A DNA stretch of 64,000 nt from Chaetoderma sp. LZ-2023a (GCA_034401795.1 CM067370.1:99828164-99892163), one strand, 5' to 3'. Positions 33,166 through 44,758 are shown, counted from the stretch's first letter. Notes: generated from the letters alone by a model not told the origin. Translations and numbers: made by a program.

Positions 33166-33341
33166 TTATCTGTATCACATTTATTACCCTCATTAAGCGC
33201 GCTACGTACTTATCTGTATCACATTTATTACCCTCATTAAGTGCGCTACGTACTTATCTGTATCACATTTATTACCCTCATTAAGCGCACTATGTACTTA
33301 TCTGTATCACATTTATTACCCTCATTAAGTGCGCTACGTAC
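33166..33341. repeat. 44-bp minisatellite, four units
   Basis: Units start at 33166, 33210, 33254 and 33298 (ttatctgtatcacatttatt...). They are nearly identical, differing at a few positions such as aagcgcgc/aagtgcgc. There is no unique spacer between units. Confidence 0.95.
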
Positions 33342-33425
33342 TTATCTAAAAGAAGTCGGACTGGGTACACTGACGACAAAGAAGAACCCGTAGGAGTAAG
33401 GACTCTCGCTGAGGACAAGAAATAG
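33342..33425 (+). pseudogene. Short LINE 3' fragment
   Basis: cactgacgacaaagaagaa and tctcgctgaggacaagaa resemble the last part of the LINE copies at 1430-1490 and 51690-51745 (tttcggctgaggacaag). Confidence 0.4.
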
Positions 33426-33434
33426 TTGTCAGGA

Positions 33435-33475
<41 letters not shown>

Positions 33476-33480
33476 CGGAC

Positions 33481-33856
33481 AATGGCCCTTTCCCGTTTTA
33501 GCTATGCCCCGCCCATCTTTATCTAAGCTCCACCCACACCTCATTCATGTTGGCATCGATCGATCTCTGAACTCCCTGACTATCAATTTCCAGAAAACTA
33601 TACAGGTAAGCTATTAAATATTTTGAAACCAATTTGGCTGGGCGCTGTTGCTGCTTATGGTGTCCAGTCAAATTAGTTTCAAAATATTCAACAGAATGTT
33701 TATTAAATTGTAAAGACATACAATTTGTACAACGTGTCGGACTATTAAGAGCTAAAGACGGGCTATATCGAGTCATTCATGACGCCATGATTATGACGTC
33801 AGTCTACACGTCACGTATTTCATTATGAGGTCATATGAATGAGTGAGGAAATGGAT
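33481..33856 (+). mobile_element. Family A element preceded by (ATG)n
   Basis: Starts AATGGCCCTTTCC directly after an ATG/GAT repeat (33435-33475). It has the GC-box module, gcatcgatcgatctc, ctatacaggtaagc (33599), a palindrome at 33610-33692 with a shortened second arm, tttattaaattg, and TATGACGTCAG. Confidence 0.88.
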
Positions 33857-34314
33857 TCATGAATTCTCCTATTGGTAGGAGCACCCACTTCTGTGGCAAA
33901 AATTTAAATTCTGTAGTCGATACGATAGGTACAAGTGCACAAATTTCATGACAAGTGCAAGTAAAACGAGTATAAAACATAGTTCACAGGTACGGGTGCA
34001 AAGCATTCATTGTGAAGGCACATATGTTAATTGTACAACACTGAGACACAATAGCGACAAAGCATGCATGTAATGAATGTTCAATCTCCATGCTTAGTTA
34101 TTTTATAGTGTTGCATATCAACGTTCTTCCACAGTGAAGGTTGTAACATAGTTTTCTGCTTATTAGTAGTTCGATGGTGTGGAGTAGGTCTTGGTCGTCG
34201 GACTGATCGCTGGTGCAGGATGTTTTCAAACTACCGCAGCCGCTGAGCGCAATATAGCCTACCAATACTTCCACCATTATGCGTGGAATACTGTATCAAT
34301 GGAATGGGTAGACT

Positions 34315-34404
34315 TAGTCCGAGTTCTCTGACTCCGCCCTATGCCGTTTCTGATATGACGGCATATCAGAAACGGCATAAGGCGGAGTCAGAGAACTCGG
34401 ACTA
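34315..34404. other. 90-bp nearly perfect hairpin
   Basis: The 43-bp arms 34315-34357 and 34362-34404 are inverted copies with a single mismatch, separated by a 4-base loop (acgg). The ends are TAGTCCGAG...CTCGGACTA. It is unrelated to family A and has no copies elsewhere in the window. It could be a very young foldback insertion or a hairpin RNA precursor. Confidence 0.85.
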
Positions 34405-34611
34405 GGGTAGAATAAGATGATTCGAGTTTTCCTTTATGACGGCTTTCCTCGTGGTCTTATGTATGACCATGTTGGCCAGGTTAATTTTCTGTCATAGAAA
34501 GTGGACCCAAGCATGGTCATATATACAATGTCAGAATAGCGACATGCATGTCAACAAATAAGCACGTGTTTGGTTCGTATAGTGTGTATTACAGGAGGTC
34601 TAATGGAGGGA

Positions 34612-34902
34612 TCTATTGATAGTTATCAAATTTCCAAGGTAAGTAGATACATGTACGCTGTTGAATATTTTGAAACTAATTGGACTTGGAGCTGTTACTA
34701 CCTGTGGGAACAATAGCCCTTGTTAATATAGTTTCAAAATATTCAACGCCATGTTTATTAAATTGTAAATTCGGATACTCTCCTTGGTGGACTTTTCCAG
34801 TTTCGTGATGGACTCACGTCAATTTGATCGAGACATCAGCTAACGAGTGGAATATTTGATTATGACGTCATATACCCGAGTGACAGATCAGCTCTCTCTA
34901 TT
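34612..34902 (+). mobile_element. Family A element, partial
   Basis: tttccaaggtaagtag, palindrome 34660-34747, tttattaaattg, and TATGACGTCATATAC near 34861 are present. The left terminus is missing. Confidence 0.8.
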
Positions 34903-34989
34903 GTGAGTTCAGAATGCATGTAGGTTTTTTTCGGGAAGTATACTTATCTTTGTTTAAATAGTTTACATTACTTGAATTGTCGTTTTGTA

Positions 34990-35301
34990 CAGGGAGATAA
35001 CTTGAGCAAAACACACAATTTGACAAAGCTTAGGACGAGTAACCGCCACTTGCCTGTTGAGAAGGGCAGATGGGAAGAATACCTAGAGAAGAACTTATTT
35101 TATCGAGTATGCAACGGAAATGATACAGGCGATGAATACCCTTTTACATTTTTATGCAAATATTTCCATAATGAAAGACGAAATACCTACCACAATTCTA
35201 TTGTAACCGACAAAACTGTTTTCTATACTATTTTCCAAACGAATAGCAAAACCTTTAGTCAAACTAAGGTGTTTATTCTTGTCATCACTGACCAATTCTA
35301 A
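34990..35301 (+). pseudogene. LINE C-terminal fragment
   Basis: The frame reads LTKLRTSNRHLPVEKGRW, then CNGNDTGDEY and CKYFHNERR. This is the RTSNH.LP.E.GRW and C...GDE(Y/F)H...C region typical of invertebrate LINE C-termini. The cysteine and histidine ligands are partly lost. It is similar in type to 2965-3480. Confidence 0.65.
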
Positions 35302-35408
35302 GCAAGATGAACCCAACCTCATGCTACTCTCAAGCATAGAGACAAAAACAGACCACCATGTTCTAAGTGCTCTAGCTACACAAAGTATGCCCCCATTGGC
35401 ATTATTCA

Positions 35409-35436
35409 CGACGACGACGACGACGACGACGACGAT
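35409..35436. repeat. (ACG)n microsatellite
   Basis: About nine ACG units; the poly-Val frame across it is spurious. Confidence 0.9.
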
Positions 35437-35625
35437 GTCGGTGTGGTGGAGGCGGTGAGGACGACCGTGGCGACGTTGACGACATGGATGTGAAGTTGTC
35501 AATTTATCATCTGTAGCCTACTACATTTCATAATAATCCATAATTACATAATAGTGACCGATTATTTGCTTTATGTTAATAATAACATTTATCACATAGT
35601 GCTTTATTAATGTAAATACCTATTT

Positions 35626-35627
<2 letters not shown>

Positions 35628-35702
<75 letters not shown>
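35628..35702. repeat. (AAT)n microsatellite
   Basis: About 25 AAT units. Confidence 0.95.
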
Positions 35703-35866
35703 TGTAATGAACAGAAAAAATTGTAATCAAAATTCCACCATTTATCACAGTTTGGTGATCTCGGTGTAAATAAGTATTATTCTAAAATATATATTAACTC
35801 GGTTTGCTGATTATGATTAAGCTTGTATGGCATAACGAATCAATAACAAATCAATGCTCAACCAGT

Positions 35867-36266
35867 CTTGTGTCAACTTAACCCTTTAATGGTCAAGTTG
35901 GTAAAAAAACGATCTCTGCAGTGATCTTGAGAAATGTCCATTTGCAGGCTAAGAGAAGAATATTTTTTGAAAATTTACCCCTGGAATGACTGGCTCAAAA
36001 ATACTCTTCTGGGTCTCAAATTGGACACTGGCTAACCATAAATTTGAATTTTCTTGACCGTTACACTTTTGATGAATGCCCATTTGAAGGATAACAGAAA
36101 TGTATATTTATTTGTAAACTTTCGATATAAATTTACAAAAATACTCTCTTTGGCTGTAAAAATCAAAATTTCCTTGAAGGGTATTGGCAATTCGTTGGTT
36201 AATTGGGCAATTGGTTAATTGAAATGAACAGTATTTTGAGCGCTTTAATGCGCTGTTGACACAAGA
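35867..36266. mobile_element. Family B inverted-repeat element (400 bp)
   Basis: Ends CTTGTGTCAAC...GTTGACACAAG, followed by cttaaccctttaatgg on the left. The interior contains inverted segments (gagaaatgtccatttgcagg against ctcaaattggacactgg). A second copy lies at 44243-44570 and a fragment at about 25995-26250. It is non-coding. Confidence 0.75.
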
Positions 36267-36654
36267 GGGGCTGAGTAATTGTTATTACTTTGGACATAAA
36301 ATGATATGAAACAGGTTTGCTGCCAGACTTATATCATATACATGGTATCTATTGATAGGAAATTATCGACTGAACTAGAGCATAGCATGATAAATATCAG
36401 AGCCCTATAGCTAATTACCTAATTGGCTAATTAATGTTTAAAACACATTAAATGTCCAACACAGTTCACTATACCCAGTTAACAATATTGCAAAATTGGG
36501 GACTTTTAGTGTGGGATTTCACTAATAAAGCTATATATATACATATCTAGTTTTACTATAAGCCTTTCCTTAGTGTGTACCCACGGTTCTTATAATTTAA
36601 CATTATTAATCATAACACTATTCAGATACGATAGATGGTCTGGGGTAATCTTAT

Positions 36655-37690
36655 AAGAGGATACTGGACCATTCGTAGAAGTCATAAATTCTGGAGTGAT
36701 AAATTTTCTGCTCAGACTGTTGAGCAGTCGGGCCTACTTGATGCAGCTCACTAACGTTTCAGGAGGTATGACCAGAGACCGTGGCATGACAGAATCTATT
36801 CTAAGCATATGCGCCCATACTCTACCAAAATGCATTCCAATGTGCGAGGCCAATGGAAGATTTGCGCGAATTCATGCTACTTCATCTGAGTAGCACGAAG
36901 ACCTCAGTAAAGAGAATATTTCCAGGTAATTGAGATATTGAAAAAAATGTTTTCTGGTTCACAACACGCCCTCCATTCAATTGGGGCGGGGTGGGTGTGG
37001 TGGGTGGGGTGGGGGCATGTTGGCGTCTATCGCGACCAGGAAAATTTTTCGAAGTGACATTAACTGTGACAAAGCATTCGAAATCGGAAGAAAGTTAGTG
37101 AAAACGTGGTAGGCCAAAATTTTGGTGATCTGAAGTTGCAACGCAATTATGGTGTGGAGACGTTGGTAACGGTGACAATTTGGTGAACGTTCGTGGTGAC
37201 GTGGTAGAAGTGAATCCAGACGTTCTTAGTAGTCGCATAAAACGGGGTGTGGGTGTGTGATGGGAAGAATAAAAGGAACATAGTTAACGCCCTAGCATCT
37301 AAACTCGAACAAAATAACATAGAAGTGAAGAAGGCGGTGATATACTGATTGTATCAACTGCACTTGACATATGTGTTCAAGATCGAACAAGGCTTCTTGT
37401 AGTCATTGCAAAGGATACTGACATACTAGTGATCTTGGTATCTCTGGCTAAACAGGCAGAGAATATTTACAAGCTGACCTCGCAATCCTGTGGCACTAAT
37501 ATAAAGCAGATTCAGGATAGTTTGGGAGATCTGACCCCTTACATCTTAAAGATACTACATGTGATAACAGGATGTCAACAGGAGACTGGTGAACTAATAT
37601 GTCCCATAACGTACGTATTCTTGAACGATACAAGTACTAAAGCTGAAGTCGCTATACCTAACTGTTCTCTTTTTAGTATTTAAAGCGATG
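36655..37690 (+). pseudogene. GCDTTSA-family element, second copy (middle and PIN-like part)
   Basis: 36662-36720 reads GYWTIRRSHKFWSD, matching the RFAVRRNAKLYWSG segment of the long copy. 36730-36890 reads RDRGMTESIL and LPKCIPMCEA. 37395-37683 reads VVIAKDTDILVILVSLAKQ and then ILHVITGCQQETG, matching VVADDTDILILLL and LHSMSGCDTTSA of the long copy. The Asp-rich nuclease-like core has K for the first D of DDTD, and GCDTT has become GCQQE. The section between is lost or unreadable. Confidence 0.65.
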
Positions 37691-37912
37691 CTAATCTCAT
37701 CTCAAATGTTGTATTGCACCGATAGAATATGATTTATAGATTCCATATCATTCACATCCTGTCACATTCCCTGATCTGTATCGCAATTATCTGTTTTGTA
37801 ATATCGAGTAAATGTTGAACAGTGATCGACACCATTTTGTCTCCTCAAGCTATTGTGTGTGATGTCATGTAAGCTCCAATGCATCACATTTTATATTATG
37901 TAATGCTCATCC

Positions 37913-38010
37913 CATTGAATATTTTGAAACTAATTTGACTGAAAGTTGTTGCTGCCTATGGCAGCAACAACTTCCAATCAAATTGGTTTCAAAATATTCA
38001 ACCGCTTACC
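37913..38010 (-). mobile_element. Family A palindrome
   Basis: Palindrome with gttgttgctgcctatggcag centre, followed by cgcttacccgtagg (reversed donor motif). The rest of the element is not recognisable. Confidence 0.75.
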
Positions 38011-38499
38011 CGTAGGATTGCTTTTATACCACATTGCCAAACTATAGCTGGCGCCTCTATGACTGAGCGCGTATACCGAGGCAGACACACTAGGATTTTT
38101 CTGATTGGTTGAAAAGTAAATCATGACAGCCATCATAGGGTGTAGAAATGTACCAACATTTAACTACTAAATCCTGAATATCTTTCCTTAGCGGCGTGAT
38201 AAAAAGCTTAAAATTGCCTGGATAGTTTATGACCGGCGTGTTAGATCACCTGAATATCTATCAAGAGATGGGATTAGTTATCCTTTAATGTACATCAAAT
38301 ACTACCTCATATATAACCTAAGATATATTTTGATGAATATCTTGAAACTAAATTGAGTGGGGGTGGGGTGGGGTGGCTGTTGTTGTGTCTATGGCAAAAT
38401 AGACAACATAAACAGAGAACAGCTTACCACCACGTTTGTTTAACCCTTTAACCCCTAAAATTCACGTATTTCAAATTCAAGACAAATATACAGGAACGT

Positions 38500-38602
38500 T
38501 TTTTCAATTGTTTGAAACTAATTTGAATGGAACCTGTTGCTAACATAGGCAGCAATAGCACCATATCATATTAGCTTTAAAATATTCAACATGCTATTGT
38601 CT
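38500..38602 (+). mobile_element. Family A palindrome, diverged
   Basis: aattgtttgaaactaatttg and ttagctttaaaatattcaac flank a decayed centre. A simpler fragment (tgaatatcttgaaact, about 38333) precedes it. Confidence 0.6.
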
Positions 38603-38726
38603 ACATCATAAATCATTCGCCGTATGAGTTAATGGGTTAAAATTTAAATGATTGGATGGTGATGGTTCATGATGTGAATATATGTGAAAGGGGATTATTA
38701 GAAAGTCATAGTCACTTCCTCTACTC

Positions 38727-39138
38727 AATGGACCTTTCCGGTTTTAGATATGCCCCGCCCATCACTAGCTAAGCTCCACCCACACCACGCTCGTGTTGGG
38801 ACCGATCGATCTCTGAACACTCTGACTATCAATTTTCAAAAAACTACACAGGTTTTTTGAATATTTTGAATATGTTGAATATTTTAAAACTAATTTGACT
38901 GGGTGCTGTTGCTGCCTAAATTAGTTTCAAAATATTCATTAGCATGTTTATTAAACAGCAAAGAATTACAAACACATACAATTCATACAACGTGTCGGAC
39001 TGTTTGAGATTTGATGACGGTCTACATGGAACCCTTTGTGACGTAATGATTGTGACGTCTTCATACACGCGCTGAGCTGATTATGACGTCATTATCGTCA
39101 TACGAGTTCAGATGATGGATGGATACTCTGGAAAGGTG
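38727..39138 (+). mobile_element. Family A element, full length
   Basis: AATGGACCTTTCC start, GC-box module, gggaccgatcgatctc, the palindrome with its second arm shortened (38873-38940), tttattaaacag, a GTGACGTCTTC and ATTATGACGTCAT pair, and ctggaaaggtg end. Confidence 0.9.
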
Positions 39139-39535
39139 AATTTCTTACATGATCAATGGTTTAACAGCGACTTGTTTGTTTAAGACCTGCACATAACTGA
39201 ATATAATCATTGTTGATATTACTACATTTTAGTATTGTGATACAGAGTTCATGACGAACTGTACTATTTTCGTGACAGAGCTGCACAGTATTGTGATGTC
39301 AGCTAACACGCGACGTACGTGATTATGATGTTAGAAAGGTTGGTGACAGATCGGATACTGCTTTTATCGGGTAACCCTTTAAACACTGAGAACCCACGAC
39401 CCATAATAAAGCAACATATGAGTACGCTGTTGATTATCTTAACGCTAACTTGGAAATGACATCTTGCTGCCATTATCAAATTATTTTTCACTGTAATATT
39501 AAAATAAATATTGATTACATTTCAAATGTTTCTTT

Positions 39536-39892
39536 AATGGACATTTCCAGTTTTAGCTATGCCCCGCCCATCCATAGATAAGCTCCTCACACGCATCGCC
39601 AGTCTTGGGATCGATCGATTCCGGAAGGCCCTGACTATCAATTTCCGGAAAACTATACGGGTAAGCTGTTGAATATTTTGAAACTAATTTGATTGTGTGC
39701 TGTTGCTGCAAAATATTTATTAAATAGTAAAGACATACAAATCGTACAACAACATTTAGTCCGTCTACAATTATGCGTTCGTGACGTACTTATCTACGTC
39801 ATTCATAACCTCATTGATTATGATGTGATCCTACACGTCACGTATTTGACTATGACGTCATATGACGGATAGATAAACTTGAAAGGTCCACT
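39536..39892 (+). mobile_element. Family A element, full length, beside the transporter 3' end
   Basis: AATGGACATTTCC start and GAAAGGTCCACT end, with most of the second palindrome arm deleted. It lies 106 bases beyond the stop codon of the minus-strand transporter. Its tttatt (about 39718) is AATAAA on the minus strand, a candidate poly(A) signal for that gene. Confidence 0.88.
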
Positions 39893-39997
39893 CGGGTTCA
39901 AAGGGTTCGATATCTGATAACCTAAGCAATTCAATTATGGCACAGAATAGCAGCGTGTCTGGGAGGGTAGAGCCAGTATCAACTACGTACGCCTCTC

Positions 39998-40192
39998 TTA
40001 TACTGCTGCAGTGACTGTGTCATCCATGATAGTGCTACTAGTAAAGTCAATATTACGATCATATAGTGCCATCACTGCGATGATCGCCACGCCCAGTAGA
40101 ATACCGAAATGCTGCAAGAAAAAGACCTGTATGTCGCATACAGTTTCTTTCTGCTTCTCAACTTCTTCTGCTGTAATATTCATCTCTGGTGT
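39998..40192 (-). CDS. SLC39A8/SLC39A14-like: ZIP metal transporter, last exon
   Basis: Acceptor AG lies at 40193-40194 and the stop at 39998-40000; 64 codons in phase 0. It starts TPEMN, the residues that follow the seventh membrane helix in ZIP8/ZIP14 proteins. A charged extracellular stretch follows (EEVEKQKETVCD), then the last helix (VFFLQHFGILLGVAIIAV) and a short tail (ALYDRNIDF...). Human relatives also end soon after this helix. The tail is about 14 residues longer than I would expect. Confidence 0.88.
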   Translation of the reverse strand, partial: TPEMNITAEEVEKQKETVCDIQVFFLQHFGILLGVAIIAVMALYDRNIDFTSSTIMDDTVTAAV

Positions 40193-40904
40193 CTGAAAAT
40201 TAAGACACACGTACGAGGATCATGTATTTTCAGTGGGCATAACTTAATCTCAATGCGTCTGTATCAGTTGCTCATAGCCTCGTGTGTAAGGTACACTGAA
40301 AGGCTCAACAGTAAGGACAAAATAGACAAGCAAACGGTCTGGTACCGATTAGTCGTATATAATTCCACAGGCGATTTTCGTAACATGTATAGTCAGTTTC
40401 AGAATGGCCTGTTTGTATAGGCAGCAAATGCCGCGGCGGGGAAGGTGGGTGCAATATTTGTGACTCTCTTAATGCAGAAAATAAGATTTGCTGTAAGAAA
40501 TTAACAAAATAGAAATTTCACATATACGTTGGGATATTTACAGCGAAATTCCCGCGAACGTTGTAAAATCAGGTTCCCAAATGATGTAGAGAGATACCCC
40601 TCTCAAGTTCTATCGAGATGTAGGCATGTCTACTGTGTTCTGGGGTTGCAGTAGTTTGAAAACATCATGCAGTTGCAATCAGCCCTTCTTCTTTGGCCAC
40701 TGTTCTTTGTTCTTAGAAAGAGTGTTTAGCTCCCTCAGGTTCTACTTGGTCGTCAGTGAATCCAATCCGGCTTCTTTTAGAGCAGTACCTATCACACTTT
40801 GCGGGTGTGTGCAGTGACGTCCTCTACGAGCTTTGTAGATGTTGGCTCTCAATACAGCAAGTTCCAAGGCCTTCTATATAGGTGTGTATTGTGGTATTTA
40901 CAGA

Positions 40905-40986
40905 ACATGGCTAAACAGAGACCATCTTTGTTTGGCCACCTTCACTGACAGTGAGATTGGCCACCCTCACTGACAGTGAGATTGTA
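40905..40986. repeat. Short tandem duplication (27 bp x 2)
   Basis: ccacctTcactgacagtg and ccaccctcactgacagtg occur in direct succession, each followed by agattg. Confidence 0.75.
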
Positions 40987-41548
40987 TTGCGATGTGTCAT
41001 TGGAGATTACTGCATACTGTCCAGCCAGCGATGTGGGGTTATAATACGAAGGTATCTGTGATGACAGGCATCAAGCTTTCTAGAACTGTCTTCGGAGTTG
41101 CCCATCTATCACACATGTACAACATCAGTGATACAAAGTTAGCGTCATACAAGTGTAGTTTTTGGCCACCGGGATCCCTGATCCACGGATCCAGTCTCCA
41201 AAAGGACTGAAAGGCAATGTTTCCCCGTGACACGATGTGCAGCCACGGCAGTGGAGCTGCACGTTAGTAAATCAAGGATTTTGCCGTTCCTCCATTCCTT
41301 CCGGCCACGCAGTCGTATTCATTTGTCACTGACTTCGATTATCGCTGATAAGTTCATGAAGATAATCACATTCTTGAGTTTGTTTTGCAGCTATATGGAG
41401 AAGATTATCGTGAAGCTTCTGTTTTCATATATGGAGTCTACATCGTCTAAATACTCCATCTCTAGCGCGAGGGCCAGTGTAGACACTGATGGGTTTAGTC
41501 TTGTGGAGTGCTCTCATAAATATGAGAAGGTTGTCGAAAGGTAGCATG

Positions 41549-41746
41549 TAACAGGGGCGGATCCAGAAGGTCATTTGTCGGGGGTGGGGGGGGCACCAAC
41601 AATTTGAATGAAGTTAACTCTTGGAAATTGTTCCATTCAAATGCAGTTCGTTCCCAGCAGGTAAGTAAAAAAATTGACACCCCTGCCGGGGTGGGTGGGG
41701 GAACATAACACGAGTGCCCCACCCCACCCCTAGATCCGCGGATGTG
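41549..41746. mobile_element. ~200-bp MITE nested in LINE copy E
   Basis: Left end AGGGGCGGATCCAG with a G-run; right end CCCCACCCCTAGATCCGC. The GGCGGATCYAG ends are inverted. The LINE frame resumes on both sides, supporting an insertion. Confidence 0.55.
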
Positions 41747-42971
41747 TAAACAGCACTGGAGAGTGGCCATCTCCATGTGGAGAACCGACTGTGGTCTTGA
41801 ATGATGCAGACTCCAAGTTTCTTAATCACACTTTCAACTTGGTATTTGCCAATAGCAATCTGATTAGTTGTAGCTCATTGTCATTATAGCCAGCTTAATG
41901 TGGTACCTCCAGGATCTATGATCGTTTAATGGTGGCAAAGGTGCGTGACATGTCGATGCCCATCTTGTGAGAGTCCCAGCAGTTGGACAAAATCACCGAC
42001 ACGAGCATTCACTTCGTCCATACAATGTCTGCATAGATGCCGCTCCGTTTAATGCCATTCTGGTAGCCTACAGTGAAACTGTCAATATGTTCTCGATTGC
42101 GGCACAGTGTCACATTGGACAAGATCTTCCAGATGCTGTTGAGGAGCATCATAGGCCGCATGTTTGCCGGTGGTCAAGCAGGCTTCTTTGTTTTGAGGGC
42201 TACTTTGCCCAACAATGTCGATTGGAGATGTTCCATGAAGGCTCTTTTTAGTTTATTATGTGAGTGATTGGTTTGGAGATGCTATCACCTGCATACTTAA
42301 AGAGTCCATCGATGATGCTGTGGGTCCAGATGCGCGTCCATTTCTCAGGGACTTAAGTACCTTCTCGATCTCAGTTATTTAGATTGGTGTTTGTAGCGGC
42401 CTAGGATCTCCTACAGATGGGTGTAATGGCTCAGCGTCAGGACCCGTGAACTGGTTCTTAACGCATTCTTTTATCGCATCTACGTTTCCCTGCTCGGTCC
42501 AAATGAGATTTCCTTCAGTGTTCTTCACGTAAAGTGATAGGTGATGGACCAGCCTAGGCCATCCTAAGCATTTTGGGACATTCATATGTGACCGCGATGT
42601 CATCTGACAAAGCCTCTGCTTATAGGGTGGTGAGTTCTTTCAGTCGTTCACTGGTCTGACGAAGTATGGTATTGTGTTCTTGGCGTAGCTTTGTGCAGTC
42701 TGACCACTTTGATAAATGAGGAGCCGTAGTGTCATCTGTTGTTAGGGCCACTTACAACAAGTTAATCTGCAGTGTAACGACCAGCTCTGTTGTTATTCTT
42801 GACAACGCCTACTAAATTGGTTGCTGGTGTTGCAATTTGGATAGGTGGTATAAAGCTGTATTGGCATACAAAGCACAACGCTTGTAATATGAGTCTATCT
42901 AATGCACACTGTGTTCCTTACCTGTTTGACTGCTGTAAGCCACCAGACAATAATGCCAATGAGCAATAACT

Positions 42972-43073
42972 TTGGATCTGCTGAATATTTTTGAAACAAA
43001 TTCACTGAAAGTTTTTGGTAGCATAGCCACCAACAACTTTCAGTGAAGTTGTTTTCAAAATATTCAACATATC
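42972..43073. mobile_element. Palindrome related to family A
   Basis: Arms (ctgaatatttttgaaac and gttttcaaaatattcaac) enclose ttcactgaaagtttttgg and its inverted copy, a variant of the family A core. It lies about 80 bases downstream (gene sense) of the transporter donor at 43155. Confidence 0.7.
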
Positions 43074-43155
43074 CAGAGTTAACACCCATGGAATATTGTA
43101 GTCTGCATGCAGGAATTTAGCAGGCATACAGTTAAGGTGGTCTTTTAGCACCTAC

Positions 43156-43343
43156 CATGTCAACGAGAGCTATGTACAGGAACATTCCTCCAGCTATTGC
43201 AAAGATCCAGTCTGTCGAGTCAGTGTTCTCACCCAACATTATCCCGGTGATTAGTCCGAGATAACACGTGCACGCGGACAACATGTTATAAATCATGGCT
43301 TGTTTTATAGACATGCCAGAGCTAATGAGAATGGCGAAGTCAC
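43156..43343 (-). CDS. SLC39A8/SLC39A14-like: ZIP metal transporter, exon with helices 6 and 7
   Basis: Acceptor AG is at 43344-43345 and donor GTAGGT begins at 43155. The first two bases finish the glycine codon of the preceding exon, so the join reads ...HELG-D-FAIL. Helix 5 ends with [10 protein letters not shown]. Helix 6 is [19 protein letters not shown] and helix 7 is [18 protein letters not shown]. These are the most conserved parts of the family after the metal-site helices, which makes the identification firm. Confidence 0.92.
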
Positions 43344-43388
43344 CTTAAAAATAAATGATCTACAATTAAACCCCTATTTTCTTGATAT

Positions 43389-43798
43389 AATGGATTAATC
43401 TATTTTAGCTATGCCCCTCCCATCTCTAGCTAAGCTCCGCCCATGCTTTGAGCGTGGTGGCATCGATTTATATACTTTGAATCCTAAATTCCCAGAATCC
43501 CAATTTCATGGTAACTATACAGCTAACACGTTGAATATTTTGAGACTAATTTTTAAGTTGACTGGGTGATGTTGCTGCCTATGCCAGCAACAACGCCACG
43601 TCAAATTAGTTTTAAAATATTTAACAGAATGGATATTAAGTAGTAAAGACATCCATTTCGTACACATAACGGACTTGTAAAAGTCGATGGCGGACTTAGC
43701 TCCGTCATTCATTACACATTTGGATTATGACGTCAGGTTACATGTGACGTAATTGATTATGGCGTCATATAGTTGAGTGACAGATTGGAGTTATCCAT
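43389..43798 (+). mobile_element. Family A element, in transporter intron
   Basis: AATGGATTAATC start (decayed), GC-box module, palindrome 43531-43625 with ctgcctatgccagcaac centre, ATGACGTCAGG and ATGTGACGTAATT. It lies about 45 bases upstream (gene sense) of the acceptor at 43344. Confidence 0.85.
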
Positions 43799-44242
43799 TC
43801 TTCAACAAACAATCTTAACCCATTGAACGAGAACGACTTGATGCAGATAATCATTCACTAATAAATAAATATTCTTTAACACGCATCCTACCAGACAAAA
43901 CAACCTAAATGTTAATAGCAGAATCACTCGTGTTCATTTTGCGCACGGTGCAGCTGAAAGGTGTCTATGGCATCAATACTTTGCCACTACACCATTCACA
44001 AAATGAACAGAAGTCATTATCATAGAGGTAGCTGAATCACATAATCTGTATATTTGGCAGTGCAAGGGTTAATACTATTTTAAATTATTTTGTCTCAGAT
44101 ATGTTATGACACCAATAATTCATATAAAGTAAATGTGTTTGTATTATAACTGAGATTTGGGACTTACGCTAAAAATGGTTACCATGGGCAGTGGGTTGGG
44201 GGGGGGGGTGTGTGTTAAATGAGACAGCGAGGTTTAACCCCT
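43799..44242. other. No gene recognised
   Basis: Transporter intron sequence with a G-run at 44201-44211 and no other supported feature. Confidence 0.35.
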
Positions 44243-44570
44243 CTTGTGTCAACTTAACCTTTTAATGGTCAAATTGACAAAAACAACTCTGCAGTGGTCT
44301 TGAGGTATATCTATTAGCAGGTCAAGAGAATCGTATCTTTGAAAATTAGCCACTGGAATGACTCTTCTCTCGACCTGCAAATGGATACTAGGTAAGCCAA
44401 AGCTTGAATTTTCGTTACCATTACCCCTTTAATGGTTAAGACGGGCAAAAATTTCAGCGGTAAATTTGCAAAAAAAAACAGTCTAAAATTTCTTGAAAAG
44501 TGTTGACCATTAAAATGCTTAATCGATATAAGTTGTATTTTAGCGCTTTGAGACGCTGTTGGCACAATAG
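44243..44570. mobile_element. Family B inverted-repeat element
   Basis: Starts CTTGTGTCAACTTAACC and ends GCTGTTGGCACAATAG, the same termini as 35867-36266 but with more decay on the right. It shares gtggtcttgagg and tggaatgactc-type interior segments. Confidence 0.7.
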
Positions 44571-44758
44571 GGTTAAACATAGTATAGTGGATAACATGTT
44601 TGCGTGCCGAGATATCAGTGGTATGTAGAAATATCGACCTGTCACCTGTGATGAGTGTGACTGGGATACATCTTGAGAATGGTACAGCACAAAGATGGTG
44701 CTATCTATAAAAGCACCAGATTTACACTCTACACATAAAACATCTCGATCCCTGCATA

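Larger units (their letters stand above)
40830..42620 (-). pseudogene. Non-LTR retrotransposon remnant, copy E, with nested MITE
   Basis: Minus-strand relative of copies A-D. 42379-42603 reads KNTEGNLIWT and GPDAEPLHPSVGDPRPL, upstream of the RT. 41039-41233 reads RGNIAFQSFWRL and YDANFVSLML, matching the downstream region of copy A. The middle is full of stops and is split by an inverted-repeat insertion at 41549-41746. It lies in the transporter's last intron in the same orientation as the gene. Confidence 0.75.

Noticed and set aside
33166-33341. Possible CRISPR-like array of 44-bp units
   Set aside because: Units are contiguous without spacers and the genome is animal; it is a minisatellite.
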